Shown: piece by piece, positions 50,099 to 62,114 of the stretch
Layout: each line of letters opens with the position of its first letter
How positions within the stretch are numbered: the stretch's first letter is position 1
Source of the DNA: Firmicutes bacterium HGW-Firmicutes-9
Lineage (GTDB): Bacteria; Bacillota; Clostridia; Christensenellales; CAG-138
Reading direction: 5' to 3'
DNA: 63,962 bases
Assembly (NCBI GenBank): GCA_002841395.1
Contig: PGZM01000011.1
Coordinates: 1-63,962 of the forward strand
The notes under the pieces: generated by a model
Told to the model about the DNA's origin: nothing
The model's input: only the letters and a program-made list of their open reading frames with translations
The model's database searches: none
Translations under genes and position numbers: made by a program

Positions 50099-50141
50099 GA
50101 AAAAAGAGCGCATATCGCGGTGCGATATGCGCTCTTTTGTT
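50099..50141 (-). terminator. Terminator of pckG
   Basis: AAAAGAGCGCATATCG-n5-CGATATGCGCTCTTTT, a 16-bp stem usable in both directions, with extra T on the minus strand. Confidence 0.9.
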
Positions 50142-50167
50142 GTTTTGCGCGTATTGTAAAAATCGAA

Positions 50168-51967
50168 TTACATCGCGTTGACGCGGGTTTCGAGAGCAGC
50201 AAGCTGTTCTTTGAGCGCCGCGGGCATCTTCTCGCCGTAGTTGGCGTAATGCTCTTTGATGGATTCGACTTCCGCCAGCCACTGATCCTTTTCAAGGTTG
50301 AAGAGCTCGTCCATGGCTGCGTCGGAGACGTCGAGGCCTTCGAGGTAGAGGTCTTCCTTCTTGGGCAGGTAGCCGATGGCGGTCTTGACTGCGTCCACTT
50401 TGCCGTTGACGCGCTCGACGACCCACTTCAGCACGCGGCTGTTGTCGCCAAAGCCCGGCCAGAGGAACTTGCCGTCGTCGCCTTTGCGGAACCAGTTGAC
50501 ATAGAAGATCTTCGGCAGTTTGTCTGCGGTGCTCTTCTTGCCGACATCGAGCCAATGCTGCAGATAATCGCAGACGTTGTAGCCGATGAAGGGCAGCATC
50601 GCGAATGGATCGCGGCGAACCTGGCCGATCTTGGCGGAGATGGCGGCTGCGGTGATTTCGCTACCCATGATGGAGCCGTCGAACACGCCGTGCGTCCAGT
50701 CAAAGCTCTCGTGGACGAGCGGGATGGTGCGCGGGCGGCGTCCGCCGATGAGGATCGCGGAGATCGGCACGCCTGCGGGATCTTCCCATTCGGGCGCGAT
50801 GCAGGGGCACTGCGACGCGGGTGCGGTGAAGCGGGCGTTGGGATGCGCGGCGGGTGCTTCCGCAGACTCGGCATACCAGTCTTTGCCCTTCCAGTCGATC
50901 AGGTGCTTCGGCGCCGGGGTGCCGATGCCTTCCCACCACACGTCACCGTCGTCCGTGAGGGCAACGTTTGTGAAGATGGCGTTCTCATCGATGCTGCGCA
51001 TGGCGTTGAAGTTGGAGCTGTCGGAGGTGCCGGGCGCTACGCCGAAGAATCCGGATTCGGGGTTGATGGCGTAGAGGCGGCCGTCCTCACCGTACTTCAT
51101 CCAGGCGATATCGTCGCCGACGGTTTCGACTTTCCAGCCGGGGATGGTCGGGATGAGCATCGCCAGGTTGGTTTTGCCGCAGGCGCTCGGGAACGCGCCG
51201 GTGATGTAGGTCTTGTTGCCCTGCGGATCGGTCAGGCCGAGGATGAGCATGTGCTCCGCCAGCCAGCCCTCGTCACGCGCCTGTGCAGACGCGATGCGCA
51301 GTGCGAAGCACTTCTTGCCGAGGAGGGCGTTTCCGCCGTAGCCGGAGCCATAGGACCAGATCAGGCGCTCTTCGGGGAAGTGGCTGATGTACTTCTTCTC
51401 GATCGGGGCGCACGGCCAGGAGGTCGTGTCTTTTTCGCCGTTTTCCAGCGGAGCGCCGACGGAGTGGAGGCACGGCACGAATTCGCCGTCGCCGAGGGTT
51501 TCCAGAACCTTGGTGCCCATGCGGGTCATGATCCGCATGTTGACGACAACATAGGGGCTGTCGGTGATTTCAATACCGATCTTGGAGATGGGCGAACCGA
51601 TGGGGCCCATCGAGAACGGGATGATGTACATCGTGCGGCCATGCATGCAGCCCTTGTAGAGCTCGGTCATGGTCTTCTTCAGCTCAACCGGGTCGATCCA
51701 GTTGTTGGTCGGGCCGGCATCTTCCTTCATCAGGCTCGCGATGAACGTTCTGTTCTCCACGCGCGCAACGTCGGAGGGATCGCTGCGGAAGAGATAGCAG
51801 CCCGGACGTTTCTCGGGGTTGAGCGGGGTTGCCATGCCGCTGGCTACCATTTCGGCGAGCAGGCGGTCGTTTTCTTCCTGAGAACCGTCACACCAGTAAA
51901 CCTGGTCGGGTTCGCACATGTCCTGGCATTCCTTGACCCATGCGAGCAGCTTTTTGTTGTTTGTCAT
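50168..51967 (-). CDS. pckG: Phosphoenolpyruvate carboxykinase (GTP)
   Basis: This 599-aa GTP-type enzyme interconverts oxaloacetate and PEP with GTP/GDP. The nucleotide loop [12 protein letters not shown] contains the reactive Cys. [27 protein letters not shown] and NWFRK are also characteristic. The length is normal. In anaerobes it often runs toward oxaloacetate, which would feed the decarboxylase pump, but direction cannot be read from sequence. The ATG at 51967 ([10 protein letters not shown]) has AAAGGTG upstream. A GGCTG/CAGCC hairpin occurs in the leader near 52091. Confidence 0.97.
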   Translation of the reverse strand: MTNNKKLLAWVKECQDMCEPDQVYWCDGSQEENDRLLAEMVASGMATPLNPEKRPGCYLFRSDPSDVARVENRTFIASLMKEDAGPTNNWIDPVELKKTMTELYKGCMHGRTMYIIPFSMGPIGSPISKIGIEITDSPYVVVNMRIMTRMGTKVLETLGDGEFVPCLHSVGAPLENGEKDTTSWPCAPIEKKYISHFPEERLIWSYGSGYGGNALLGKKCFALRIASAQARDEGWLAEHMLILGLTDPQGNKTYITGAFPSACGKTNLAMLIPTIPGWKVETVGDDIAWMKYGEDGRLYAINPESGFFGVAPGTSDSSNFNAMRSIDENAIFTNVALTDDGDVWWEGIGTPAPKHLIDWKGKDWYAESAEAPAAHPNARFTAPASQCPCIAPEWEDPAGVPISAILIGGRRPRTIPLVHESFDWTHGVFDGSIMGSEITAAAISAKIGQVRRDPFAMLPFIGYNVCDYLQHWLDVGKKSTADKLPKIFYVNWFRKGDDGKFLWPGFGDNSRVLKWVVERVNGKVDAVKTAIGYLPKKEDLYLEGLDVSDAAMDELFNLEKDQWLAEVESIKEHYANYGEKMPAALKEQLAALETRVNAM

Positions 51968-52511
51968 TGTTTTCGGCACCTTTCTCTGTGAGTATGGTTT
52001 TATGGTAAACTTGTTTATCACGAATAAACCGATTTCTGGGAGTCGTTTGCCTTGGAATCCGGGGTCTGAAAAAACTTTTTATCATCAGGCTGAAACAGCC
52101 GGATTAACATATAATTGACGGATTTTAAATAAGAAATTGCAAAAAACGCGTGGAAAACGTCTTGGAAACACGTCCGCTCGCGGCGAAATCCGGCGTTTTG
52201 CGGTGATTTGCGGGCGATAGAGCGTTTGATCCTTCGCGATCGCGCCATTTCGGGAACGCATCACGCGCAATCTTCACCAAATATATGATACACTGATTTA
52301 TCAAGCATGGCAAATGTTTCGTCCATTTTTTCAGAGAAAAAATTTCGGTCAAATGGCAATCAAAAGACAGAATGACGGATTTGCAGGTTATCCTGCAATA
52401 TGACGGCGATAAACGGGAAAATTGCAGTCGATTTTGAAGGAAATCCGCGATGATGCAAAATCGAATGCGCAGCTGCCTTTCGGCAGCCCAATGATAAAAA
52501 ATCAGGACATA
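51968..52511. other. Intergenic region upstream of pckG
   Basis: A 540-bp stretch that should include the pckG promoter. Apart from small hairpins (GGCTG-aaa-CAGCC near 52091, GCTGCC-tttc-GGCAGC near 52470) I see no gene or conserved pattern. Confidence 0.5.
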
Positions 52512-52544
52512 GGAAAACGGAGGGGGTACGCCCTCCGTTTTCGC
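52512..52544 (-). terminator. Terminator of sugar ABC operon
   Basis: AAAACGGAGGG-n4-CCCTCCGTTTT stem, ending the minus-strand importer operon. Confidence 0.85.
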
Positions 52545-52579
52545 ATGGGTTGGTCTGTTATAGTGAGGAGTCAGGATGA

Positions 52580-53719
52580 TCAATCATAGACGAGCAGCGC
52601 GATGGCCGGATCGTCGATGTTCGCTGCGTTGTACCACTGTGCGCCGGTGTCGACGTCGGCAACGGTTTCACCGTTGGCGGCCTTGACAGCAAGCTCGACG
52701 GCTTTGTAGCCGATCTGGTACGGATCCTGGGTGACCGAGCCGTAGAACCAGCCATTGCGAATGGCGTTCTTCTGCGCGGCGCCGGCATCGAAGCCAGCCA
52801 CGACGAGGTCGGCATACTTGCCGCCGTCTGCCAGGTCTTCGCCGTCAGCGGTTGCTGCGAGCAGACCCACAACTGCGCCTTCGTTGGAGCAGAAGATCGC
52901 GGCGATGCCGTTGGTCGCGAGCAGGGAGTTTGCGGAGGTCTGCAGGGAGGTTGCTTCCGTCGTTGCAGAGACTTCCACGCGGATGATGATCGCGGCGCCG
53001 TCAACCTTGGCTTCCCATTTGGTGTGGCCTTCAACGGACACGAGGCCAGGCTGATACATTTCTGCGACTTCCGTCATCTTGTTGACGAAGCCCGTCGTAC
53101 GGCCGGTCACGGAAGCGGAGACCGCATCCTGGCTCAGGCAGCCGATGACGATGGGGTTCTCGGGGGTGGCAGCCTGCATCTTGGCGACGAGTTCAGCGTT
53201 TTCGCCAAACATCTCGGCGGCGAGAGCGGCAGCGTTTTCGTTGTTCGTGGAGGCGGTGGCCTTCACGGCGCCGGTTTGATCATTCGGTACGCCGGAGTCA
53301 AAGCCGATGACCGGAATGCCTTTTTCAGCGCACTCTTCGAGAATCTCGGTGACAGCTTCGGTGGAGAGAGCGGCCAGCGCGAGTGCCTTCGGGTTCTTCG
53401 CCAGTTCGTTCTTGACCATGTTGACCTGCGCGTCGATTTCGGTTTCAGAGGCGGGGCCGTCAAAATAGATTTCTACGCCGAAATCTACCGCGGCGGCTTC
53501 TGCGCCGGTCTTAACTGCTTGCCAGAACTGGTGCTGGAAGCCCTTCGCCATAACGGGGATGTACATCGGCGCGGCATCCGCGGGGGCTGCTTCTTCCGCT
53601 GCGGGAGCTTCAACTGCTTCCGGCGCTGCGGCGGGTTCCTCGGTGGTGGCGGGCGCTGCACATGCGAACATGCTGAGCACCATGCCGAGGGTCAAAAGAA
53701 TAACGACCAGTTTCTTCAT
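52580..53719 (-). CDS. Sugar ABC transporter substrate-binding lipoprotein (RbsB-like)
   Basis: This 379-aa protein has a lipobox (LSMFAC, Cys20), an Ala/Glu/Pro linker (residues 21-50) and a periplasmic-binding type 1 domain of the ribose group. Typical parts are YIPVMAKGFQHQFWQAVKTGAEAAA, IPVIGFDSGVPND and AGFDAGAAQKNAIRNG. It captures a monosaccharide, probably L-fucose or a related deoxysugar, given the neighbouring fuc genes. It is the last gene of the importer operon, separated from the permease by 136 bp containing a hairpin, which may allow a separate level of expression. Confidence 0.94.
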   Translation of the reverse strand: MKKLVVILLTLGMVLSMFACAAPATTEEPAAAPEAVEAPAAEEAAPADAAPMYIPVMAKGFQHQFWQAVKTGAEAAAVDFGVEIYFDGPASETEIDAQVNMVKNELAKNPKALALAALSTEAVTEILEECAEKGIPVIGFDSGVPNDQTGAVKATASTNNENAAALAAEMFGENAELVAKMQAATPENPIVIGCLSQDAVSASVTGRTTGFVNKMTEVAEMYQPGLVSVEGHTKWEAKVDGAAIIIRVEVSATTEATSLQTSANSLLATNGIAAIFCSNEGAVVGLLAATADGEDLADGGKYADLVVAGFDAGAAQKNAIRNGWFYGSVTQDPYQIGYKAVELAVKAANGETVADVDTGAQWYNAANIDDPAIALLVYD

Positions 53720-53855
53720 GAGTGTTCCTCCTTTTTTTATTCACCACGACAAATATTGTCGTTAGCTTCTGTTTAGCTTCTTTAAGAACAAGAAAGGCTT
53801 TTCATGCAAAGTGGATAAAACTCACTTTTAGCCTGCGGCGCAGCCGCAAACAAAT

Positions 53856-54860
53856 TTATGACTTCTTCACGCGGTTGGCGGCCTTGGTGCGCTGGATGTC
53901 CAGAAGCACCGCACCGATGACCACGGCGCCCGTGAAGAACGTTTGCCATGGCGCCTGCAGGCCGCAGGAGCTGAGGCCGTTTTTCAGCACGCTCATGATG
54001 AACACGCCGATGAGGGTTCCGACCATCGTACCCGCGCCGCCGCTCATCGATGTGCCGCCGATGACGACGCCCGCGATGGCGTTAAGCTCCTGACCGTTGC
54101 CGGTACCCGGGGTGATCGTCGTGTACGCCGCGGCGTAGAAGATGCCTCCAAGACCCGCGAACAGGCCGCAAACCGTGTAGATGAGCACCTTCCATTTGCT
54201 GACGTCGATGCCCGAGAGGCGGCTCGCCTCTTCGTTGGAACCGATGGCGAAGGTGTACCGGCCAAACTTCGTCTTGTGCAGCAGCAGCGCCGCAATGATG
54301 AAGAACGCGATCAGCCACAGCGCGCCGACGGGGAATGCGGAAATCTTGGTGTCTCCCAGATAGAACGTGTTGCGGATAAAGAGTTTCTTAAACCAGCCGC
54401 CGATCTCCGCGGTCGCGGTCGGCCAGGTCTGGGATTGTACTTTGGTGATGATCGAACCAACGCCCTGGGACATCATCATCGTGCCGAGCGTGGCGATGAA
54501 CGGGGGCAGACGGAGTTTCGCGACGAGCAGGCCGTTGGCAAAACCGAACGCGGTGCCGGTGCCGACGGTAACCAGCAGCGCAAGCCAGAGCGGCCAGTTG
54601 TGCTGTTTGAACACAAACGCGCCCAACAGTGCGGAGCACATCATCACGGTGCCGATGGAAAGGTCGATGCCGCCGGTGATGATGACGAACGTCACGCCGA
54701 AGGCCATGAAGCCGATGTAGTAGCTCGACTCGAGGACGTTTTTGAACATATCCACCGAGAAGAAATTGTTGCCGAAGAACGAGAAGAATACGTAAAGAAT
54801 TACCAGCGCAAGGGGCGCAAGCAGCGCCTGTAGATTCCATTTCTTTTTCATTGATTCCAT
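53856..54860 (-). CDS. Sugar ABC transporter permease (RbsC-like)
   Basis: This 334-aa polytopic protein contains FGVTFVIITGGIDLSIGTVM, the hallmark of RbsC/BPD_transp_2 permeases, and GVVIGGTSMSGGAGTMVGTLIG near the C-terminus. It forms the membrane channel with the ATPase upstream (6 bp apart, translationally coupled) and the binding protein downstream. Confidence 0.95.
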   Translation of the reverse strand: MESMKKKWNLQALLAPLALVILYVFFSFFGNNFFSVDMFKNVLESSYYIGFMAFGVTFVIITGGIDLSIGTVMMCSALLGAFVFKQHNWPLWLALLVTVGTGTAFGFANGLLVAKLRLPPFIATLGTMMMSQGVGSIITKVQSQTWPTATAEIGGWFKKLFIRNTFYLGDTKISAFPVGALWLIAFFIIAALLLHKTKFGRYTFAIGSNEEASRLSGIDVSKWKVLIYTVCGLFAGLGGIFYAAAYTTITPGTGNGQELNAIAGVVIGGTSMSGGAGTMVGTLIGVFIMSVLKNGLSSCGLQAPWQTFFTGAVVIGAVLLDIQRTKAANRVKKS

Positions 54861-54866
54861 ATTGCT

Positions 54867-56366
<1,500 letters not shown>

Positions 56367-56653
56367 AGTATCACCTCATCAACAGATTTATATAAGGAAC
56401 AAACGTGGTTTTTCGTTCGCGGTTGCTTGCCGCGTGATCTTATGGTCAAGAAAAAGCCGTTTTCATTGCGCTTGCTTGTTCTATATAGAACATCGGTGTT
56501 CGTGTTTGCCTTGTGCGGGGTTCTTTTTTGATGAAAAATCAGAATCTTGTGTTTGATTCAGCGGCGCTTCGGCCGGATACGTAGAGGGAAAACGTGTGTT
56601 TTTCCGCGTAGGATAGGGGTTTTTGCCAGATAGGCGTTTGAAAAGACGAAAGC

Positions 56654-56702
56654 GAAACGTTTCATCTTTTTGCATTGTAGCACTTGTGATTTTTGAAGTC
56701 AA
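56654..56702 (-). promoter_or_regulatory. Importer promoter with LacI operator
   Basis: Minus-strand TTGACT (56697-56702), 17-bp spacer, TACAAT (56674-56679). Perfect palindrome GAAACGTTTC at 56654-56663 lies just after the start site, as expected for a LacI/GalR-family repressor. Confidence 0.82.
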
Positions 56703-56799
56703 GCCCTAAATTAAGTGATAAGTGATCGCAAACAGAATGTTATAACAGCTAAAAGGCGTGTTATTATGGTATTAGCTGGAGTAAAGCAATAGATTCTGC

Positions 56800-56850
56800 T
56801 TGACAGAGCAAGCAAACGAATGCTAGAATAAGCCGAAACTAAAACGTTTC
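56800..56850 (+). promoter_or_regulatory. LacI-gene promoter with operator
   Basis: TTGACA (56800-56805), 18-bp spacer, TAGAAT (56824-56829). AAACGTTT palindrome (56842-56849) lies just downstream. A further AAACGGTTT-like site is at 56960-56968. Confidence 0.75.
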
Positions 56851-57103
56851 GCTATTGTCTGATTCAATTCATCCTTGTCGACTGACTAAAAAACGCAATA
56901 ACAGCACATTTTCAGTAGATTTGACCACAAAACGCCGGTCATTGACCAAAATCTAAACGAAACGGTTTGCATAAACTCCTGTTTAGGGCGGAGAAAGAGC
57001 AAGAACCAAAGGCGTATTCAAAGAATTCCGATTTGTAACACAATACATCAAATTCCATATATCAGATAGAAAGACCGCGCTTGCGGCACGGCAGGTAAGC
57101 ATA

Positions 57104-58135
57104 TTGTCTACCATTAAGGATGTCTCAAAATACTCGGGGTTGTCGCTCGCGACTATCTCGAAATATCTCAACGGCGGGAACGTCCGCGAGGAAAATCGCC
57201 AGAGAATCGACGAAGCGGTCGAGGCTCTGGGGTTTCGCGTCAACCGCAATGCGAGAAGCCTGAAGACCAACCGCACGATGACGGTCGGCGTGGTGATGCC
57301 GACGCTATCCGTGCCGTTTTTCGGCAGCGTGATCTCCGCGCTGGATCGAACGCTCCGCGATGCGGGTTATACTTCCTTTGTATGCAGCTATGATTTTGAC
57401 CGCGATCTGGAGCTGGAGAAGCTCCGCGTGCTTTGCAACAACAATGTAGACGGCATCGTCCTCGCCGCGCAGCACGTTTCCGCGCGGGAACTCAATGAAA
57501 TTCGCAACGCACGTGGTAGTGAAATGCCGATGGTGCTCGTGGATCGAACCATCTCCGGCTTCGTCTGCGACAGTATCGTGATCGACAACCTCAACGCGAC
57601 CTACGGCGCGGTGGAACAGCTCATCAACGCGGGACACCGCCACATCGGCATCATCGTAGGCCCCTTGGATATCTCCACGGCAAACGAGCGCATGGTGGGT
57701 TACCGCCGGGCATTGGAAGATTACGGAATCACCGTAGAAGCAGGCCCGCTGCGCAGCGACGGACAGCATGAAGAGCTGATTCAGATCGGGCGATACGATT
57801 TTGAGAGCGGCTACCGGCAGTTTAACAACTTTATGGACATGGAAAACCCGCCGACGGCGCTCTGCGTCACCAACTATGACATGACTATGGGCGCGGTCAC
57901 CGCCGCGCACGAGCGCAACATCATACTCGGAAAAGACATCGGCTTCGTCGGTTTCGACGCGGTCGATCTCTGCCGGATCGTCTCGCCGCCGCTCTCGATT
58001 GTGGAGCAGCCGACGCAGATGATGGGTCAGAAGGCGGGCGAAGTGCTCCTCAAACGCATGGCGGGCGAAACGCTGCCGCATCCGCAGGTGATCCGCCTCA
58101 AGAGCTATCTGCACAACCGCATCTATAAAGAATAG
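57104..58135 (+). CDS. LacI/GalR family transcriptional regulator
   Basis: This 343-aa protein starts at TTG (AGGT upstream). N-terminal HTH STIKDVSKYSGLSLATISKY followed by the hinge helix (NARSLKTNRT). A periplasmic-binding-like effector domain (about residues 60-340) has VGFDAVDLCRIVSPPLSIVEQP. It is divergent from the importer and directly upstream of fucI, with matching palindromes at both promoters. It is thus the probable sugar-responsive repressor of the entire locus. Confidence 0.95.
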   Translation: MSTIKDVSKYSGLSLATISKYLNGGNVREENRQRIDEAVEALGFRVNRNARSLKTNRTMTVGVVMPTLSVPFFGSVISALDRTLRDAGYTSFVCSYDFDRDLELEKLRVLCNNNVDGIVLAAQHVSARELNEIRNARGSEMPMVLVDRTISGFVCDSIVIDNLNATYGAVEQLINAGHRHIGIIVGPLDISTANERMVGYRRALEDYGITVEAGPLRSDGQHEELIQIGRYDFESGYRQFNNFMDMENPPTALCVTNYDMTMGAVTAAHERNIILGKDIGFVGFDAVDLCRIVSPPLSIVEQPTQMMGQKAGEVLLKRMAGETLPHPQVIRLKSYLHNRIYKE

Positions 58136-58180
58136 TCAATCAAATTTTCTTGAATCATAGACAATCAAAGGAGAATGGTT

Positions 58181-59968
58181 ATGAACCGCTACGCAATCGA
58201 CCTGCCGAAGATCGGCATTCGTCCGTGCATCGACGGCCGGAGAAACGGTGTCAGAGAGGGTCTGGAAGTGCAGACCATGAATATGGCGAAAGCCGCGGCA
58301 AAGTTGATCGCCGACAACATCCGCTATCCCAACGGGGACGCGGTTGAGATCGTTTTGGCGGATACCACCATCGGCGGCGTGAAGGAAGCGGCGGCCTGTC
58401 AGGCGAAGTTTGAGAAAGCGGGCGTGACCATCACGCTGAGTGTCTCGCCCTGCTGGTGCTATTCCACCGAGGTCATGGATTTTGATCCGCAGACGGTCAA
58501 GGCGGTCTGGGGATTCAACGGAACCGAACGCCCGGGCGCGGTGTTCCTCGCGGCGGTGCTCTCGGCGCACGCTCAAAAGGGTCTTCCCGCCTTCGGCATC
58601 TACGGCCACGACGTGAAAGACGCGACGGACACCGAGATTCCGGAAGATGTCGCAAGAAAGATTCTGCTCTTTGCGCAGGCGGCGCTTGCGGCAAAAGGCA
58701 TGCGCCAGAACAGCTACCTTCAGGTGGGCTCGATGTGCATGGGCATCGCGGGCAGCATTCTCGATCAGGAGACGCTGTATGAGTACTTCGGTCTACGCAG
58801 CGAGAGTGTGGACGAAACGGAAATCCTCCGCCGCATCGACAACGGCATCTATGATAAGGAAGAGTTTGAGCGCGCGCTCAAGTGGACGAAAGAATATTGC
58901 CACGAGGGCATCGACAAAAACCCCGCGGACATCCAGTATTCCCGCGCGGAAAAAGACGCGCAGTGGGAATTCGTCGTCAAGAGCATGCTGATCGTGCGCG
59001 ACCTGATGGTAGGAAACCCGCGTCTGGCCGAGATGGGCTTTGTGGAAGAGGCGGACGGGCATAACGCGATCGTCGCGGGCATCCAGGGTCAGCGGCAGTG
59101 GACGGACTACAAGCCCAACTTTGACTTCCTCGAAGCCATGCTCAACAGCCAGTTTGACTGGTACGGACTGCGGGAAGCGTTCGTCGTCGGCACAGAAAAC
59201 GACACGCTCAACGCCATGACGATGCTCTTTGAGCACCTGCTCACCAACCGTCCCGGCATCTTTGCCGATGTGCGCACCTACTGGAGCCCCGAGGCGGTCA
59301 AGCGCGTCACGGGCAAAGAGCTCAAAGGTCACGCAAAGGACGGCATCATCCACCTGATCAACTCGGGAGCCGCTTCCCTCGACGGAACGGGCGCGGTGAG
59401 CGATAAGGACGGCAACCCCGTCATCAAGCCCTTCTATGAGATGACCGATGCGGACGCAAAGGCGTGTTTGAGCGAGACCGACTGGTGCGCGGCGGATCAG
59501 TTCTACTTCCGTGGAGGCGGCTATTCTTCGCACTTTATTCATGGCACGCGCGGCGGCATGCCTGTCACCATGGCGCGTCTGAACATCGTCAAAGGCCTTG
59601 GCCCGGTGCTCCAGCTTGCGGAAGGCTATACCTGTGAGCTTGAACCCGACGTGCACAAGACGCTCGACGAGCGCACGGACAAGACCTGGCCTACGACCTG
59701 GTTTGCGCCGACGTTGACCGGCAGGGGTGCATTTACGGATGTCTACAGTGTGATGGCGAACTGGGGCGCGAATCACGGCGCGTTCTGCTACGGCCATATC
59801 GGCGATCTGTTGATCACGATGGCGTCGATGCTGCGCATCCCCGTTTCGATGCACAACGTGGATTCCTCCCGTGTGTTCCGTCCCGCCGCTTGGAGCGCGT
59901 TTGGTACGGACGATCTGGAGAGTGCGGACTATCGCGCCTGTGCCGTCTACGGTCCAATGTACAAATAA
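58181..59968 (+). CDS. fucI: L-fucose isomerase
   Basis: This 595-aa enzyme, close to the E. coli length, converts L-fucose to L-fuculose (and can often use D-arabinose) with Mn2+. Recognisable parts are [46 protein letters not shown], and [16 protein letters not shown]. The metal-site region lies near residues 335-365 ([15 protein letters not shown]) and toward the C-terminus near [11 protein letters not shown]. The ATG at 58181 is seven bases after AAAGGAGA, better spaced than the ATG at 58175. It is 45 bp after the LacI gene. Confidence 0.96.
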   Translation: MNRYAIDLPKIGIRPCIDGRRNGVREGLEVQTMNMAKAAAKLIADNIRYPNGDAVEIVLADTTIGGVKEAAACQAKFEKAGVTITLSVSPCWCYSTEVMDFDPQTVKAVWGFNGTERPGAVFLAAVLSAHAQKGLPAFGIYGHDVKDATDTEIPEDVARKILLFAQAALAAKGMRQNSYLQVGSMCMGIAGSILDQETLYEYFGLRSESVDETEILRRIDNGIYDKEEFERALKWTKEYCHEGIDKNPADIQYSRAEKDAQWEFVVKSMLIVRDLMVGNPRLAEMGFVEEADGHNAIVAGIQGQRQWTDYKPNFDFLEAMLNSQFDWYGLREAFVVGTENDTLNAMTMLFEHLLTNRPGIFADVRTYWSPEAVKRVTGKELKGHAKDGIIHLINSGAASLDGTGAVSDKDGNPVIKPFYEMTDADAKACLSETDWCAADQFYFRGGGYSSHFIHGTRGGMPVTMARLNIVKGLGPVLQLAEGYTCELEPDVHKTLDERTDKTWPTTWFAPTLTGRGAFTDVYSVMANWGANHGAFCYGHIGDLLITMASMLRIPVSMHNVDSSRVFRPAAWSAFGTDDLESADYRACAVYGPMYK

Positions 59969-60064
59969 GTAACTGAGAGAAAATCATAACAAATGCGTTC
60001 GCGCTGCCGGTCTTGCGTCATGCAGCCGCCGGCGCGAACGTTTTTCAAAAGGAGAGAGAATATT

Positions 60065-60511
60065 ATGCTGCTGAATGTACCGAAAATCCTTTCGCCGGAA
60101 CTGCTCAAGGCGCTGTGCGAAATGGGACATGGCGATAAGATTCTGCTGGCGGACGCAAATTTTCCCGGCAAAAGCGCTGCTGAGCACTGCGGAGCCACCT
60201 TCCTGCGCGCGGACGGCATCGGCGTACCCGCGCTGCTGGAGGCGATTTTGACCATGATGCCGCTGGATCTGTATACGGACGAGCCCGCGATGGTCATGGA
60301 TGTGGACGTGCGCGACAAGGGAATGAAGATTCCGATTCACGATACCTATCGCGAGATTGTTGCAAAATATGACCCGCGCAAACAGCAGGCCGTCGCGCAA
60401 TATGAGCGCTACGCGTTCTATGAAAAGGCGAATGCCTGCGCCGTGATCGTCCAGACCGGCGAAGAGGCGGTCTATGCCAACATCATTCTGCAAAAAGGCG
60501 TGATCAAATGA
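60065..60511 (+). CDS. fucU: L-fucose mutarotase (FucU/RbsD family)
   Basis: This 148-aa protein interconverts sugar anomers. The catalytic His lies in LCEMGHGDKILLADANFPG near residue 20. The C-terminal YANIILQKGVIK is also typical of FucU. ATG at 60065 with AAAAGGAGAG upstream. It is in the fucI operon and overlaps the kinase gene by 4 bp. It improves flux into the isomerase, which uses one anomer. Confidence 0.95.
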   Translation: MLLNVPKILSPELLKALCEMGHGDKILLADANFPGKSAAEHCGATFLRADGIGVPALLEAILTMMPLDLYTDEPAMVMDVDVRDKGMKIPIHDTYREIVAKYDPRKQQAVAQYERYAFYEKANACAVIVQTGEEAVYANIILQKGVIK

Positions 60512-61980
60512 AGACAAAGCGGCTGCTCGCGTTTGACCTTGGCGCGTCTAACGGGCGTGCCGTGCTTGGCGCGTTTGATGGAAAGCGCATTGAACTCACC
60601 GAGATTCACCGCTTTGACAACCCGATGGTCGAGCAAAACGGCCTGTACTATTGGGATTCGCTGGGGCTTTATCGCAACCTGAAGGAATCGTTCCTCAAGC
60701 TCAAGCACGAAGGACACGAGGCGGACTGCTTCGGCATCGACACCTGGGGCGTGGACTTCGGGCTGATCGACCACAACGGCGCACTGCTTGGCAACTCCCG
60801 CTGCTATCGAAACGGAACGGAAGAAGGCATGGCAAACGTCCACGCCGTCGTGCCGCAACAAATACTGTTTGCGCGCACGGGTATCGCGAGCATGCCGTTT
60901 AACACGGTCTATCAGCTATACGCGCGCATTCAGGAACGCGATCCAGCGTTGGAGCAGGCAAAGACGCTGCTGTTTTCGCCGGATTTGTACGGTTACTTTT
61001 TCACGGGTGAGCAGAGGACGGAATATTCGATTGCCACCACGAGCATGCTCTACGACGGAGAGGACCGCCGTTGGGACACGGAGACGATGCGCGCGCTGGG
61101 CATCCCGGAGCGCGTGTTTACGGATGTAGATTTTGCGGGCACGCTCCGCGGTCGCATCCGCGAAGCGGTGGCAGACGAGCTAGGTATCTCGCGTGTGCCG
61201 TTTGCGGCGGTGGGTTCGCACGATACGGCGTCCGCCGTTGCCGCGATTCCCGGCGAGGGAAATTTCGCGTTCTGTTCCTCCGGCACGTGGTCGCTCTTCG
61301 GCGCGGAAAGCGAAAAGCCCGTTAAAACACAGGCTGTTTTCGACGCGAACTTCTCCAATGAGGGCACCGTGCAAGGCACATTCCGGTTGCTGAAAAACAT
61401 CATGGGCCTCTGGCTCGTGCAGGAATGCAGGCGGGATTGGCAAAAACAGGGTAACTTTTTGAGCTACGATGAAATCGATGCGCAGGCAAAGGCCAGCACC
61501 GGACTCGTGAGCATCATCGACACGGATGATACCAGCTTTTATGCCGCGGGCAACATGCAAAAGAAGATTCAGCAGTTTTGCGAGCGGACGCATCAGCCCG
61601 TGCCGCAGACGGTTGGGGAAGTTGCGAGATGCATCTACGATAGCCTCGCGCTCAAATACCGGTTTGCGCTGGAAACGTTGGAAGGCTATCGCGGCATGTG
61701 TATCGACCAGCTCAACATCGTCGGCGGCGGCACGAAAAACAAACTCATGAACCAACTTGCGGCCGATGCAACGGGCAGAACCGTCGTCGCGGGGCCGGTC
61801 GAGAGCGCATGCGTGGGAAATCTTTTGATGCAGGCGGTCGCATTGGGCGAACTGAAGAACGTCGAGGAAGCGCGCGCGGTCGTTCGTGCCTCGTTTGCTA
61901 CGGAAACGTATGAAAGCCATCGCACCCAACAGTGGGAAGATGCATATGAAAAGTTACTTGGTTTCATGAAGAAAGCGTAG
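60508..61980 (+). CDS. rhaB: Rhamnulokinase-like FGGY carbohydrate kinase
   Basis: This 490-aa kinase is closer to rhamnulokinase than to E. coli FucK by visible motifs: AFDLGASNGRAVLG, GIDTWGVDFGLIDH, PFNTVYQLYA, GSHDTASAVAA, CSSGTWSLFG, LKNIMGLWLVQEC and IVGGGTKN. It phosphorylates a ketodeoxyhexose (L-rhamnulose or L-fuculose) at O1. Its place behind fucI-fucU suggests L-fuculose is the real substrate. No class II aldolase gene follows within the window. The start overlaps the fucU stop (ATGA). Confidence 0.93.
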   Translation: MKTKRLLAFDLGASNGRAVLGAFDGKRIELTEIHRFDNPMVEQNGLYYWDSLGLYRNLKESFLKLKHEGHEADCFGIDTWGVDFGLIDHNGALLGNSRCYRNGTEEGMANVHAVVPQQILFARTGIASMPFNTVYQLYARIQERDPALEQAKTLLFSPDLYGYFFTGEQRTEYSIATTSMLYDGEDRRWDTETMRALGIPERVFTDVDFAGTLRGRIREAVADELGISRVPFAAVGSHDTASAVAAIPGEGNFAFCSSGTWSLFGAESEKPVKTQAVFDANFSNEGTVQGTFRLLKNIMGLWLVQECRRDWQKQGNFLSYDEIDAQAKASTGLVSIIDTDDTSFYAAGNMQKKIQQFCERTHQPVPQTVGEVARCIYDSLALKYRFALETLEGYRGMCIDQLNIVGGGTKNKLMNQLAADATGRTVVAGPVESACVGNLLMQAVALGELKNVEEARAVVRASFATETYESHRTQQWEDAYEKLLGFMKKA

Positions 61981-62067
61981 TATGTGCTCTTTGCGCACCT
62001 ATCAAAACGGCGCATTGAACGGAAAAGTTGAAGGAAACCAGCATCCTTGTTTGGGAAACGTGTGATT

Positions 62068-62095
62068 TATAATGGTGTTGGCGCGCCGCGCCAAC
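62068..62095 (+). promoter_or_regulatory. Promoter -10 and 19-bp palindrome before the SDR gene
   Basis: TATAAT (62068-62073) is followed by the inverted repeat GTTGGCGCG-c-CGCGCCAAC (62077-62095), which covers the predicted start site. No strong -35 was found. It is probably an operator for a regulator different from the LacI protein, whose sites have a GAAACGTTTC core. Confidence 0.6.
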
Positions 62096-62114
62096 CGCCA
62101 TACGGGAGAATAAC

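Larger units (their letters stand above)
56367..57103. promoter_or_regulatory. Divergent control region of the sugar regulon
   Basis: This 737-bp non-coding region lies between the importer operon (left) and the LacI gene (right). It contains two promoters with LacI-type operators at 56654-56702 and 56800-56849, a third palindrome near 56959-56970, and about 300 nt of importer leader (56367-56667) in which I see no known RNA class. Confidence 0.7.

Noticed and set aside
50093..51991. Long open frame on the plus strand opposite pckG
   Set aside because: Shadow of the pckG coding sequence; no recognisable domain and no ribosome site.
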